Below are positions 1 to 8,728 of a stretch of DNA of 64,000 nt, in pieces. A model generated the notes under the pieces. The model ran no database searches and was not told the DNA's origin. It saw only the letters and a list, made by a program, of their open reading frames with translations. Numbering within the stretch: position 1 is the stretch's first letter; each line of letters starts with the position of its first letter. Position numbers and translations under genes: made by a program. This DNA is from Thaumasiovibrio sp047250365 (GTDB taxonomy: Bacteria > Pseudomonadota > Gammaproteobacteria > Enterobacterales > Vibrionaceae): NCBI RefSeq assembly GCF_047250365.1, contig NZ_JBLBVL010000003.1, forward strand, positions 186,001 to 250,000. Direction: 5' to 3'.

Positions 1-271
1 ATGGTTGCATTAACCACGTCCATAAGAAACTTTCTCGGATCAGTTCAAATTGCCCCGGACCATAGTAAACCAAAAATATCTGCACTAAGAGTGGTGTGCC
101 TGTAAATAGGGTGATTATGCCTTTTACGCCCCACGACATCACTGGTGTCTTTAAAATTAAAGCTAATGTAAACAGCAGTGCTAAGATACAGCCAAAAATG
201 AGTGAAAAGACAGTAAGCTCTAGGCTGGTGAGAAGTCCGCTAAATAATTGTCCTAAGTGCTCTTCTTTCAT
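1..271 (-). CDS. artM: Arginine ABC transporter permease ArtM (partial, 3' end outside window)
   Basis: Inner-membrane permease subunit of the ArtPQMJ arginine importer. The visible 90 N-terminal residues start MKEEHLGQLF and contain the block FTGTPLLVQIFLVYYGPGQF, which is characteristic of ArtM. The ATG overlaps the TGA of artQ (ATGA), so the two permeases are translationally coupled. The window edge removes the C-terminal half, including the EAA loop that docks on the ATPase. I see nothing abnormal in the visible part. Confidence 0.9.
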   Translation of the reverse strand, partial: MKEEHLGQLFSGLLTSLELTVFSLIFGCILALLFTLALILKTPVMSWGVKGIITLFTGTPLLVQIFLVYYGPGQFELIRESFLWTWLMQP

Positions 272-948
272 GCGTTTGCCTTTTGTTGTCCGGGCGGTTC
301 AAATTTTACCGATATACGTTTTATCAGTTTCTGGCTGATTAATGTAATGACAAGATAAATGCCGGCAACAGTGGCATACCATGTAAAGCTTTCATGAGTC
401 GCACTAGAAATTAATTGCGCTTGCTTCATCAGATCCGTAACACCAATGAGTGAAACGAGCGCGGTATCTTTCAGTAGCACCAGCCATTGGTTAGTAAGAC
501 CAGGCAGTGCGTGGCGCACCGCTTGAGGGAGTACATAACGAAAGAACGCAGATGTCTTACTAAAGCCGAGCGCGTAAGCTGCCTCAGACTGCCCACTCGG
601 CACAGCTTTTAGTGCACCACGAATTGATTGCGAAGCGTAAGCTGCAAAAATCAGTGCTAAGGCAATAACACCAGACCAGAAAGGGTCGATTTCTACAAAT
701 TGCCCCGTTAGCAAAAATATTGCGTGCGTGGTACCAAAAAATATAAATAAAACCACTAAAAGTTCAGGTAAGCCACGTAGCATGGTGACGATTAAGGTGG
801 TCGGCCAAGCAATTAGCTTCCATTTGCTGAGTTCACCAGCGGCAAAAAGAAGTGCAAGGCAGAGGCCAACCAACAGTGACACCATGGCGAGCTGGATGGT
901 CACCCAGCCCGCAGAGACTAATGTTAAAGGATAGCCTGATAACTCCAT
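268..948 (-). CDS. artQ: Arginine ABC transporter permease ArtQ
   Basis: Second inner-membrane permease of the arginine importer, 226 residues from the chosen start (MELSGYPLTL). Several hydrophobic membrane helices are present. The region around AYALGFSKTSAFFRYVLPQA is the EAA-type cytoplasmic loop of polar amino-acid permeases. A longer frame extends 15 codons upstream, but that extension lies inside the end of artJ/I. The ATG at 948 directly follows the artJ/I stop, as expected in a tight operon. The stop overlaps the artM start. Confidence 0.93.
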   Translation of the reverse strand: MELSGYPLTLVSAGWVTIQLAMVSLLVGLCLALLFAAGELSKWKLIAWPTTLIVTMLRGLPELLVVLFIFFGTTHAIFLLTGQFVEIDPFWSGVIALALIFAAYASQSIRGALKAVPSGQSEAAYALGFSKTSAFFRYVLPQAVRHALPGLTNQWLVLLKDTALVSLIGVTDLMKQAQLISSATHESFTWYATVAGIYLVITLISQKLIKRISVKFEPPGQQKANA

Positions 949-949
949 A

Positions 950-1666
950 TTAGTTGCCAAAGTACTTAACGAAGATCTCCTCGTAGGTACCATTTGCTTT
1001 TACTGCTTCCAGTGCTTGGTTTAGCTGTTTAACTAGCGCTTGGTTGTCTTTATTGACCGCGATACCAAAGCCGTTGCCAAAGTATGCAGTGTCTGTCACA
1101 GGCTCGCCAACGTAGCTCAGTTTGTCATTTTTTGGGAACCACTCAGCAACAACGGCAGTGTCACCAAAGATCGCATCGATACGGCCATTTTGCATATCAA
1201 TGAATGCATCTTGATAGCTACCGTAAGGGACGGCAACGACATCTTTCATTTGTTCTTGTAGATAGCTTTGGTGAGTCGAGCCGTTTTGTACCCCGATACG
1301 CTTACCTTCTACGCTGTCAGTGCTGATAGAGACAAAAGCCGCCGCGTTGTCATAGTAAGCATCGGTAAAGGCAACTTGTTCTAGACGTGCCTCGGTAATG
1401 TCCATTGCTGAAATCGCAGCATCATAACGTTTAAAACGTAGGGCTGGAATTAGGCTGTCAAACGCTTGATTGTGGAATGAGCAAGTGACTTCTAGCTCGC
1501 TACATAGCGCGTTGGCAAGATCGACATCAAAACCTTGGATTTGATTGTTCTCATCCATATATTCGAATGGTGCATATGTCGCTTCCATTACAAATTTGAT
1601 TTCTTCTTTTGCTGTTGCTGTGGTTGCTGCCAGCCCCAGTACCAATGCCAATACAGTTTTATTCAT
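950..1666 (-). CDS. artJ: Periplasmic arginine-binding protein (ArtJ/ArtI type)
   Basis: Solute-binding protein of the Art importer, 238 residues. It has a cleavable signal peptide (MNKTVLALVLGLAATTATA). The mature protein begins with the family-3 signature: YAPFEYMDENNQIQGFDVDL and, further on, SLIPALRFKRYDAAISAMDIT. It delivers arginine to ArtQM. It lies between artP and artQ in a four-gene operon artP-J-Q-M. E. coli has two paralogues (ArtI and ArtJ); only one is visible here, so the choice of J rather than I is arbitrary. Confidence 0.9.
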   Translation of the reverse strand: MNKTVLALVLGLAATTATAKEEIKFVMEATYAPFEYMDENNQIQGFDVDLANALCSELEVTCSFHNQAFDSLIPALRFKRYDAAISAMDITEARLEQVAFTDAYYDNAAAFVSISTDSVEGKRIGVQNGSTHQSYLQEQMKDVVAVPYGSYQDAFIDMQNGRIDAIFGDTAVVAEWFPKNDKLSYVGEPVTDTAYFGNGFGIAVNKDNQALVKQLNQALEAVKANGTYEEIFVKYFGN

Positions 1667-1684
1667 CTTATATTCCTTGCGTTC

Positions 1685-2413
1685 TTAGTGAGACAGGTAA
1701 TCTGCAAATTGCTGGGTTTTCGGATCAGTAAAAGCACGATGATCGCCAAACTCCACAATTTTTCCATTTTCCAAATAGAGAACATGAGAAGCGATTTTTT
1801 TAGCAAAATCAACCTCATGTGTCACTACAGCTTGGGTGATGCCAGTGTTGCTCAAATCACGAATAATATTAACAATTTGATTAGTGATTTCCGGGTCAAG
1901 TGCTGCTGTTGGTTCATCAAACAGTAATATTTCAGGTCTCATCATTAATGCACGAGCGATGGCAACCCTTTGCTGTTGACCACCTGAAAGCTGCAGTGGC
2001 CAAGCATCTGCTTTGTCATTCAGCTGCAGTTTATCCAGCAAAGCTGAGGCCTCTTTTTTTGCTTCTTCAAGTGGTAATTTGAGTACTTTTACTGGCGCTT
2101 CAATGAGATTTTGAAGCACTGTTTTGTGAGGCCATAAGTGATATTGTTGAAACACCATACCAACTTTAGTTCTGAGCTGTTGGCCTTGTTGTTCCTTAAT
2201 GCCGATGGCGAAATCAAATTGATCGTTATTGATGGCTAATTTACCGCTATCAGCATATTCAAGTAGATTCAAAATTCTCAGTAACGAGCTTTTACCTGCT
2301 CCACTTGGTCCAAGTAGGACTAAAGTACTGCCAGCTTCGCATTTAAAGCTAATGTTATGTAGAACTTGGTGTTCGCCATAGGATTTATTAATGTCACTTA
2401 CTTGAATACTCAT
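1685..2413 (-). CDS. artP: Arginine ABC transporter ATP-binding protein ArtP
   Basis: Cytoplasmic ATPase that drives arginine import, first gene of artPJQM. The start is MSIQVSDINKSYGEHQVL, collinear with E. coli ArtP; an in-frame extension of 14 codons upstream lacks support. Walker A is GPSGAGKSS, the signature is LSGGQQQR, and Walker B is ILLFDEPTAALDPE, followed by the H-loop VTHE. The length of 242 residues equals that of the E. coli protein. The end LSH is typical. The 18-nt gap to artJ/I indicates cotranscription. Confidence 0.94.
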   Translation of the reverse strand: MSIQVSDINKSYGEHQVLHNISFKCEAGSTLVLLGPSGAGKSSLLRILNLLEYADSGKLAINNDQFDFAIGIKEQQGQQLRTKVGMVFQQYHLWPHKTVLQNLIEAPVKVLKLPLEEAKKEASALLDKLQLNDKADAWPLQLSGGQQQRVAIARALMMRPEILLFDEPTAALDPEITNQIVNIIRDLSNTGITQAVVTHEVDFAKKIASHVLYLENGKIVEFGDHRAFTDPKTQQFADYLSH

Positions 2414-2732
2414 GCTGATAATCTGCATTGTTAACCGTTGAGTTGATACTACCAATTATGGTTAGTTATGCAAGATAAATGTATAAAAATCGCAGTTAAC
2501 TGGTTCGATATTGTACAGTTTCTTCAATGTGTAGCGTTTTTGTTGGTCGTGAATAGGGGCGGCGAAACTAACACTTTGAGATTATTTGTTTGCTAAATGA
2601 TTGAACTAAAGGGATAAGGACGGAAAATTGCAGAAAGAATGGTGAACGCCGTTTAGGTAAAGCGTTCACCATTTGTGGCATAATATGCACTATATGCTGT
2701 TGCCTTATTGGTATAAGGAATTGACGGATAAC
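2414..2732. other. Intergenic region upstream of artP
   Basis: About 320 bases between artP and the oxidoreductase gene. It must hold the artP promoter, reading leftward. The part nearest artP is AT-rich. I could not identify a convincing ArgR box pair. The right half contains a 12-bp perfect inverted repeat, listed separately. No credible coding frame is present. Confidence 0.6.
2638..2673 (-). terminator. Hairpin, probable terminator of the flavoenzyme gene
   Basis: Perfect 12-bp inverted repeat, AATGGTGAACGC and GCGTTCACCATT, with a 12-nt loop. It lies 60 nt past the stop of the minus-strand gene ending at 2733. The following minus-strand sequence is T-rich but not a clean U tract, so it may be a weak terminator or an mRNA-end stabiliser. 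Confidence 0.5.
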
Positions 2733-4868
2733 CTAACTTCGTCGCCATGCATGGTAGCGTTTTAAATACCTTAATACGCCTTGCGGTGCATTGGCTTTTT
2801 TCCATGCGCCAGCCGTATATTTTACCGCCTCACTCATGGTCGGGTAGGGATGGATAGTACTTAATATTTTATTGAGCCCAAGCCCATGTGTCATCGCGAG
2901 AGTAAACTCAGCAAGCAACTCTCCAGCGCGATGCCCAACAATGGTGACCCCGAGGATTTTGTCTTTTCCTTTTGGTGTTATCACTTTTATAAAGCCAACA
3001 TCTTCACCATCGGTAATAGCTCGGTCGAGATCATCAAGATCAAAACAGATGACATCAACCTCAATGCCCCGCTCCTTTGCTTGTTGTATGCTGATCCCCA
3101 CACTGGCGAGTTCAGGTGTGGTATAGGTGGCAGCAGGCATCACACGATAGTCCACTTTGAATTTTTTTAGCGCACCGAATAATCCGTTTACTGCGGCATA
3201 CCAGGCTTGATGAGCGGCGGCATGCGTAAATTGATAAGGACCACACACGTCTCCGACCGCATAAATGTTGGGGTACTTCGTTTGTAGGTAGTCATTTACC
3301 ATAATGGTCTTTCTGTCTGTGAGTTCAATCCCAAGCTTTTCTAACCCAATGCCATCCACATTGGCTGAACGGCCCAATGCGAGCAGAACGTTATCAAAGT
3401 AGATGATACGGGTGTTGCCATTGTGATTTAACTCAACAAATTGCCCTTTATCATCATGACCAAACCGACTGGCTTTATGGTTGGTAAGTAATTGAACGCT
3501 ATCCTTTTGCATTTGCTTCGCGACTAATGCAGCGGCTTCTGGATCTTCTCGGATCAGAATCTGTTCTGCCATTTCAACCAATGTTACGTCTGAGCCTAAG
3601 AGGCTAAAACTCTGCGCTAGTTCGCACCCAATAGGGCCGCCACCTAACACTAACAAACGCTGAGGTTGTTGGCGTAACCCCCATACTGTGTCTGAGGTTA
3701 GGTAGTCGATGGTATCCAGTCCTGGAATAGGTGGTACTAAGGGTTTGGCTCCTGTTGCAATAATAATGTTCTTGCTGATTATGCGTTGGTTGTTTACCTC
3801 GACTTCCCAAGGTGAGAGTATCGTTGCCTCCCCTTGAATGCAGTCAACGCCAAGACCGCGATAGCGGTCGACTGAGTCGTGAGGCTCAATTTTTGTTATT
3901 ACTTGCTGTATACGAGACATGATTGCTGCAAAATCAACACTAATGTTTGCGTTATTTATGCCAAACTGTTTGGCCTCTTGGCACGCCCTAAAAGCGTGTG
4001 CGGAGCGAATAAGGGCTTTTGACGGGACACAGCCGGTATTCAAACAATCCCCACCCATGCGATGCTTTTCAATCAGTGTAACCTTAGCTTTGACTGCTGC
4101 AGCAATATAGGCAGAAACGAGACCGCCTGAACCTGCCCCAATGACAACGATATTGGTGTCATATTGCGCCGGTTTCGTCCATTCGGCATAAACCTTTTTG
4201 GTTTTAAGCATAGAGATAACCCGTTTGGCGATTAATGGGAATATGCCGAGTAGAGCAAAGGAGGCGAGGAGGGGAAGAGACAATATGCCAGACAAGGAAT
4301 CGATTTCTGCCAGTTGGATACCAGCATTAACATAGACCGCCGTTCCAGCCAGCATACCGATTTGACTAACCCAGTAAAAGTCACGGACCTTAAAAGGGGT
4401 TAATCCCATCACCAGGTTAACAATGAAAAAGGGAAAGATGGGGATGAGCCGTAGCGTAAATAGATAGAAAGTGCCTTCTTTTTCTATTCCGGCATTGATT
4501 GTATCAAGGCGATCGCCAAAACGGTTTTGCACCCAGTCGCGCAGAAGAAAACGACTAAATAGAAAAGCGATGGTGGCACCTATGGTACTCGCGAAGGAGA
4601 CGATAACTAACCCCCAACCAAACCCAAACAGTGCACCACCTAACAGTGTTAGGATTACTGCACCAGGTAACGATAAGGCTGTAATGATAATATAGACAAC
4701 AAAGAAACTAAGCCCGGAAATAATGGGTTTATCAGTAATAAAGTGATGTAAATTGTTTTGTTGTAGCTTGGCATTTTCTAGAGTGAATAAGCTACCTAGA
4801 TCAAATGTTAACCAAAGAAGAAAGAGCAATATCAGTGTAATTAGGAGAGTGAGTTTTTTTGAGCGCAT
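2733..4868 (-). CDS. TVP38/DedA-like membrane domain fused to a mercuric-reductase-like FAD disulfide oxidoreductase
   Basis: 711-residue two-part protein. Residues 1-225 are hydrophobic with TVP38/TMEM64-like features (LPGAVILTLLGGALFG and FTLRLIPIFPFFIVN). Residues 235-711 are a complete class-I pyridine nucleotide disulfide oxidoreductase. Visible motifs are the FAD Rossmann motif GAGSGG (244-249), the redox-active CLNTGC (C275 and C280), the NAD(P) motif GGGPIGCELA, the second FAD site YAVGDV, and the C-terminal HPYPTMSEA. It has MerA-type architecture, but no N-terminal HMA domain and no C-terminal vicinal cysteines of MerA, so mercury reduction is unlikely. The substrate is unknown. An AAGGA ribosome site precedes the ATG. 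The frame is intact through the junction, so this is a true fusion. Confidence 0.88.
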   Translation of the reverse strand: MRSKKLTLLITLILLFLLWLTFDLGSLFTLENAKLQQNNLHHFITDKPIISGLSFFVVYIIITALSLPGAVILTLLGGALFGFGWGLVIVSFASTIGATIAFLFSRFLLRDWVQNRFGDRLDTINAGIEKEGTFYLFTLRLIPIFPFFIVNLVMGLTPFKVRDFYWVSQIGMLAGTAVYVNAGIQLAEIDSLSGILSLPLLASFALLGIFPLIAKRVISMLKTKKVYAEWTKPAQYDTNIVVIGAGSGGLVSAYIAAAVKAKVTLIEKHRMGGDCLNTGCVPSKALIRSAHAFRACQEAKQFGINNANISVDFAAIMSRIQQVITKIEPHDSVDRYRGLGVDCIQGEATILSPWEVEVNNQRIISKNIIIATGAKPLVPPIPGLDTIDYLTSDTVWGLRQQPQRLLVLGGGPIGCELAQSFSLLGSDVTLVEMAEQILIREDPEAAALVAKQMQKDSVQLLTNHKASRFGHDDKGQFVELNHNGNTRIIYFDNVLLALGRSANVDGIGLEKLGIELTDRKTIMVNDYLQTKYPNIYAVGDVCGPYQFTHAAAHQAWYAAVNGLFGALKKFKVDYRVMPAATYTTPELASVGISIQQAKERGIEVDVICFDLDDLDRAITDGEDVGFIKVITPKGKDKILGVTIVGHRAGELLAEFTLAMTHGLGLNKILSTIHPYPTMSEAVKYTAGAWKKANAPQGVLRYLKRYHAWRRS

Positions 4869-4997
4869 ACCGTATCCTTAGCGTTAAAAAAGCAAAGAAG
4901 ATCTCTTTACATGCTTTGCTGAGATGATGCGTGCTTGCAATGGGTATTTTATACTCATTTGACTAGCTAAAGCTAGGAGGCCGTTGTCTTTATTAGG

Positions 4998-5339
4998 CTA
5001 ATGATAAACATTAAATGATAAGAGGTTTAGTGCAATAAAACAGAGAAGGGTAAGTAGGCTTTTGCCTATATGATAATTTCTATACCATATGTTTCGTGCG
5101 CGGAGTTTAAGTATACTGCCCCACAGTAGTAATACCATTTGTAGCGTTAACCAAGTAGTGAAAATAAACTCTATCGTACTAAGTGTAAGAAAGCGGGAAA
5201 GATCGAGGTTATAGAATATAAAGCTAACTGTCGCACAGGTGAAAACTGAAAAATGAAAAATAGTCGGCCACTTTTTAAACGGGTCGTAAAACAGGTTGTC
5301 TCGCTGCCCAGGGAGTTGAGTCGCACTTCGCATGATCAT
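4998..5339 (-). CDS. Small inner-membrane protein of unknown function
   Basis: 113 residues from the ATG chosen here; GTG at 5342 and ATG at 5333 are in-frame alternatives and none has a clear ribosome site. Three to four hydrophobic stretches are visible (around FHFSVFTCATVSFIFY, FTTWLTLQMVLLLWG and LLTLLCFIALNLL). I recognise no family. It stands alone, 129 nt upstream of the flavoenzyme in the same direction. Confidence 0.6.
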   Translation of the reverse strand: MIMRSATQLPGQRDNLFYDPFKKWPTIFHFSVFTCATVSFIFYNLDLSRFLTLSTIEFIFTTWLTLQMVLLLWGSILKLRARNIWYRNYHIGKSLLTLLCFIALNLLSFNVYH

Positions 5340-5485
5340 CACTGTTAGTTAGTTCGCACTTTGTGCACAGATACTAAGGCAAAAGGCCGACAATTTCATG
5401 ACCTATTGATAACTTTGCGACTAGGGTCATGTCATAACAATTTCACATTGTAATTACTTAAAAAAGTTTAGTGTCGTGTCGATTT

Positions 5486-5917
5486 TTAAAGCTTCCAGTC
5501 ACTGAGCTCAAACGTAACAGAATGCTCTCCCTTAAGTTGTAATAATTGATCATTAATTATAATCTCACTCCACGAGCCTAACGTTTTCAACATCTTGCTT
5601 TCTGTTTGCATCATGCTTTCTGCACAAGCTTTTTTTGTTGAGAGTAGTTGCTCAATCCTGAACTTGTCATCGACGAGCTCTGCTTTACCCATGAAGTTGT
5701 TGCAACCGCTGAAGCCATTGCTGTTCATTGCTTCGCCAATTTCTAAGTGGGGGTGATTGAGCTGGTGAGAGGCGTTAACGACTTCACCATCAATCTCAAC
5801 GAGCTTCCAGTTATGATGCAAGAGATCAGCCTCAGACACGCTGGGAGTCATCGTGGTTGTTGTACAGCCACCGAGTGCAATAAGGCAAGATAGAATAATT
5901 GGCTTGGTTGGTATCAT
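5486..5917 (-). CDS. META-domain lipoprotein (HslJ-like)
   Basis: 143 residues with a lipoprotein signal peptide and lipobox LGGC (Cys18), so it is expected to be lipidated and membrane-anchored. The mature part follows the META/HslJ fold: HNWKLVEIDGE near the start, then GFSGCNNFMGKAEL and a second half with ISTKKAC-like spacing (LLSTKKACAESMM). HslJ-type proteins are linked to heat shock and novobiocin resistance in E. coli; the molecular role is unknown. The ribosome site is weak. Confidence 0.82.
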   Translation of the reverse strand: MIPTKPIILSCLIALGGCTTTTMTPSVSEADLLHHNWKLVEIDGEVVNASHQLNHPHLEIGEAMNSNGFSGCNNFMGKAELVDDKFRIEQLLSTKKACAESMMQTESKMLKTLGSWSEIIINDQLLQLKGEHSVTFELSDWKL

Positions 5918-6022
5918 GAGTTTGGTTTGTTAGTTGGGGTGTAGTGTTAAGACTCGTATGTTGGATGTAAGTTCCCCTAATGTACGCCAGCCTTCGGCGA
6001 TATTATGCAAGGCCGCTAATGT

Positions 6023-6051
6023 AAAAAAAGCCCCCAATCTAGGAAAGGGGG
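6023..6051 (-). terminator. Rho-independent terminator of the pst operon
   Basis: GC stem GCCCCC/GGGGGC (6030-6051) followed on the minus strand by seven T residues (6029-6023). It lies about 80 nt after the pstB stop. A shorter A-rich flank on the other side could also work for plus-strand transcripts. Confidence 0.88.
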
Positions 6052-6133
6052 CAAAAATACCATCGCTTATCTTTTTATTGGAATAATCTGGCGAGAGCGA
6101 TGTTGCTCAATACTGCAAAGCGTTACGAATAAA

Positions 6134-6883
6134 TTAACCAAAGTCACCATTGACGTAGCCAAGAGTACGTTCATCTTGAGGGTTACTAAAGATATTTGCT
6201 GTTTCGTCATGTTCGACTAACTCACCCATAAGGAAAAACGCAGTGCGATCTGAGATGCGACGAGCTTGCTGCATTGAGTGGGTCACAATAACAATCGTAA
6301 AATCCTTTTTCAGCGTTTCCATGAGATCTTCGATTTTCTTGGTCGCAATTGGGTCGAGGGCCGATGTTGGCTCATCCATTAGAATAACGTCTGGTTGCAT
6401 CGCAATGGTTCTGGCAATACATAGTCGTTGCTGCTGCCCACCTGAAAGCCCAAATGCATGTGATTTCAAGCGGTCTTTTACTTCATCCCAGAGTGCCGCA
6501 CCGCGCAGTGATTTCTCGACAACTTCATCTAAGTGTTTTTTGTCTTTTACACCTTGGGCACGCAGGCCATAAGCAATATTGTCATAAATACTCATTGGAA
6601 ACGGGTTAGGCTTTTGGAATACCATACCGACTTTAATGCGTAGGCGTGAAACGTCGATATTTCCATAGATATCTTCGTTGTCCATGGTTAGCTTGCCAGA
6701 GATTTTCACCCCTTCGATGAGGTCATTCATACGGTTAAGGCATCGCAATAGCGTTGACTTACCACAGCCAGACGGACCAATTAGGGCGGTCACTTTTTGT
6801 GATGGAATCGGCAATGAAATATGTTTTAGCGCTTGGTTTTCGCCGTAGTATAGGTCTAGGTTTTCAATATCAAATTTGTTCAT
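6134..6883 (-). CDS. pstB: Phosphate ABC transporter ATP-binding protein PstB
   Basis: 249-residue ATPase of the high-affinity phosphate importer. It carries Walker A GPSGCGKST, Q-loop region VGMVFQKPNPFPMSIYDN (typical of PstB), signature LSGGQQQR, Walker B VILMDEPTSALDP and H-loop VTHSMQQA. It is the last gene of pstSCAB: no phoU follows, and a terminator comes next. In many bacteria phoU is encoded right after pstB, so its absence marks this as a phoU-less, probably secondary pst locus. Confidence 0.95.
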   Translation of the reverse strand: MNKFDIENLDLYYGENQALKHISLPIPSQKVTALIGPSGCGKSTLLRCLNRMNDLIEGVKISGKLTMDNEDIYGNIDVSRLRIKVGMVFQKPNPFPMSIYDNIAYGLRAQGVKDKKHLDEVVEKSLRGAALWDEVKDRLKSHAFGLSGGQQQRLCIARTIAMQPDVILMDEPTSALDPIATKKIEDLMETLKKDFTIVIVTHSMQQARRISDRTAFFLMGELVEHDETANIFSNPQDERTLGYVNGDFG

Positions 6884-6895
6884 GGTTAAAGTCTC

Positions 6896-7747
6896 TTAGT
6901 AGGTCGCAGTATTGAATCGGTTCGCAATCAGTTTGGTAATAAGGTTTATCATCAGTACAACAACAATAAGCACTGTTGCCGTCGCATAGGCTTGATGCCA
7001 CTCATGCACGGTGTAAAGCTCTGTTGTTAACTTGTACAAATGAACGGTTAGCGTACGCCCAGAGTCAAATAGACTGCCGGGAATACGTGCAACCATACCT
7101 GCGGTCATAAACACCGGTGCGGATTCTCCGATAACACGACCAATACTAAGGATGACAGAAGTAACAATACCTGGCATTGCACTTGGTAAAATTAACTTCC
7201 AGATGGTATAGATTTTTGAAGCCCCTAATGCGTAGGAGCCTTCACGAAACGTTTGTGGCACAGCCATAAGCGCTTCTTCGGTAGTACGAATAATAACTGG
7301 CAAAATCAAAATACTCAGCGTCAAAGCACCAGATAGAATGGAGTAGCCAAAGCCCATTACGACGACAAAGAAGGTCATACCGAATAGGCCGTAGATAATC
7401 GACGGAATACCCGCCAACGACTCGGTGCAAAAACGGATGATCTTAACGGCTTTACTGCCAACTTTGGCATACTCAGTCAAGTATATCGCCGTCATAATGC
7501 CAATAGGTGCGGCAACACCAATTGACGCCACAACCATATAAATAGTTGAAACAATCATCGGCCAAATGCCAGATTCTTGACCAATAGAGGTGTAGTTTGT
7601 AGTGATAAACTGCCAATTAACATATGCTAAGCCATTGGACAGAATGTACCAAACCACCCACAACAGAAAGCCAACAGTAATAGAGGCAGCGCCCCAAATG
7701 ATGGCCAGTGATAATTTATCTCTAAATGAGTTTGATAGCATAGTCAT
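6896..7747 (-). CDS. pstA: Phosphate ABC transporter permease PstA
   Basis: 283-residue inner-membrane permease of PstSCAB. Six hydrophobic helices are predicted by eye. The conserved stretches are LAGIPSIIYGLFG and the EAA loop region EGSYALGASKIYTIWKLILP. The ATG overlaps the pstC stop (TAATG), indicating coupled translation. An alternative in-frame ATG lies two codons later. The gap to pstB is 12 nt. Confidence 0.94.
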   Translation of the reverse strand: MTMLSNSFRDKLSLAIIWGAASITVGFLLWVVWYILSNGLAYVNWQFITTNYTSIGQESGIWPMIVSTIYMVVASIGVAAPIGIMTAIYLTEYAKVGSKAVKIIRFCTESLAGIPSIIYGLFGMTFFVVVMGFGYSILSGALTLSILILPVIIRTTEEALMAVPQTFREGSYALGASKIYTIWKLILPSAMPGIVTSVILSIGRVIGESAPVFMTAGMVARIPGSLFDSGRTLTVHLYKLTTELYTVHEWHQAYATATVLIVVVLMINLITKLIANRFNTATY

Positions 7748-8661
7748 TATCTCGCACGTTCGCGGTTTAGATATAAAAGCGCACCATTAAGCGTCATAAT
7801 AAACACCAATAGCACAATGCCAGTGGCATATAAGGCGCTGGCGTGAAGGCCTGTTGCGTAAGACATTTCAATCGCAATATTGGCTGTCAGCGTTCGTCCT
7901 GAGTCAAGTAAGCCTTGCGGCATCGCTGGCGAGTTACCCATTACCATAATGATGGCCATTGTCTCTCCCAGCGCACGTGCAATTCCCAAAATAACGCCAG
8001 TCATGATGCCAGAGCGAGCTGCGGGCACTAATAACTTGAAGATAGTAAACATGTGAGATGCACCTAATGCCAAAGAACCTTCTTTGTACGTACTAGGAAC
8101 GGCGCGAATTGATGTCTCGGAGACGGTAATGACAGTAGGTAATATCATCACGGCGAGAACAATAATTCCGGCAAGAATGGTGTTACCTGCTGGGACATTA
8201 AAGATATTCTGGATTAGTGGGACAATAATCACCAACCCGAAGAATCCGTATACAACCGAAGGAATACCAGCAAGTAGCTCAACAGCGGGGCGGATAAGGT
8301 TCGCGAGTCTTTTTGGGGCAACTTCAGCAATGAAGATGGCGGTTAGTACACCAACTGGAACGCCAAGAATAACGGCACCAGCAGTTGATACTAGCGAGGC
8401 GACAATCATTGGGGCAATACCGAATAGTGCAGGTGGTAGCCAATCTTGTCCAAAAACAATTCCGGTAAAGCCTGCGGCAGAAAATGCAGCATAGCCCTCA
8501 CGGAAAATAAAGTATCCAATAAGAATAAGAGAGATAATACCTAGTGCAGCACTAGATAGGAAAAGGTACTTGAAGAAGAGCTCTCTGAGGTCGATTTTCT
8601 CATTCGACTTTAGAGATGTCGTGCATCGTAACTGTTCCAGCTTATCGCTTGCGATGGTCAT
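7747..8661 (-). CDS. pstC: Phosphate ABC transporter permease PstC
   Basis: 304-residue inner-membrane permease. The N-terminal cytoplasmic tail (about 30 residues) precedes the first helix, as usual for PstC. Family stretches are LAGIPSVVYGFFG and EGSLALGASHMFTIFKLLVP. It pairs with PstA to form the channel. It is separated from pstS by 67 nt that contain a hairpin, which may set a higher level of pstS than of the permease genes. Confidence 0.94.
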   Translation of the reverse strand: MTIASDKLEQLRCTTSLKSNEKIDLRELFFKYLFLSSAALGIISLILIGYFIFREGYAAFSAAGFTGIVFGQDWLPPALFGIAPMIVASLVSTAGAVILGVPVGVLTAIFIAEVAPKRLANLIRPAVELLAGIPSVVYGFFGLVIIVPLIQNIFNVPAGNTILAGIIVLAVMILPTVITVSETSIRAVPSTYKEGSLALGASHMFTIFKLLVPAARSGIMTGVILGIARALGETMAIIMVMGNSPAMPQGLLDSGRTLTANIAIEMSYATGLHASALYATGIVLLVFIMTLNGALLYLNRERAR

Positions 8662-8689
8662 AGTAACTCCAAAAGCCTAAAGGCAAATA

Positions 8690-8711
8690 ACCCGCCCAAA
8701 CTTGAGCGGGT
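8690..8711 (-). other. Hairpin in the pstS-pstC gap
   Basis: Inverted repeat ACCCGC/GCGGGT with a 10-nt loop, just after the pstS stop on the minus strand. Only a weak T-rich tail follows. This is a likely mRNA stabiliser or leaky terminator that raises the binding protein over the permeases; function is inferred. Confidence 0.5.
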
Positions 8712-8728
8712 CAAAAATAGACAGCGAT

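Noticed and set aside
2733..4868. Mercuric reductase (merA)
   Set aside because: The HMA domain and C-terminal cysteine pair are missing and no mer genes are nearby.
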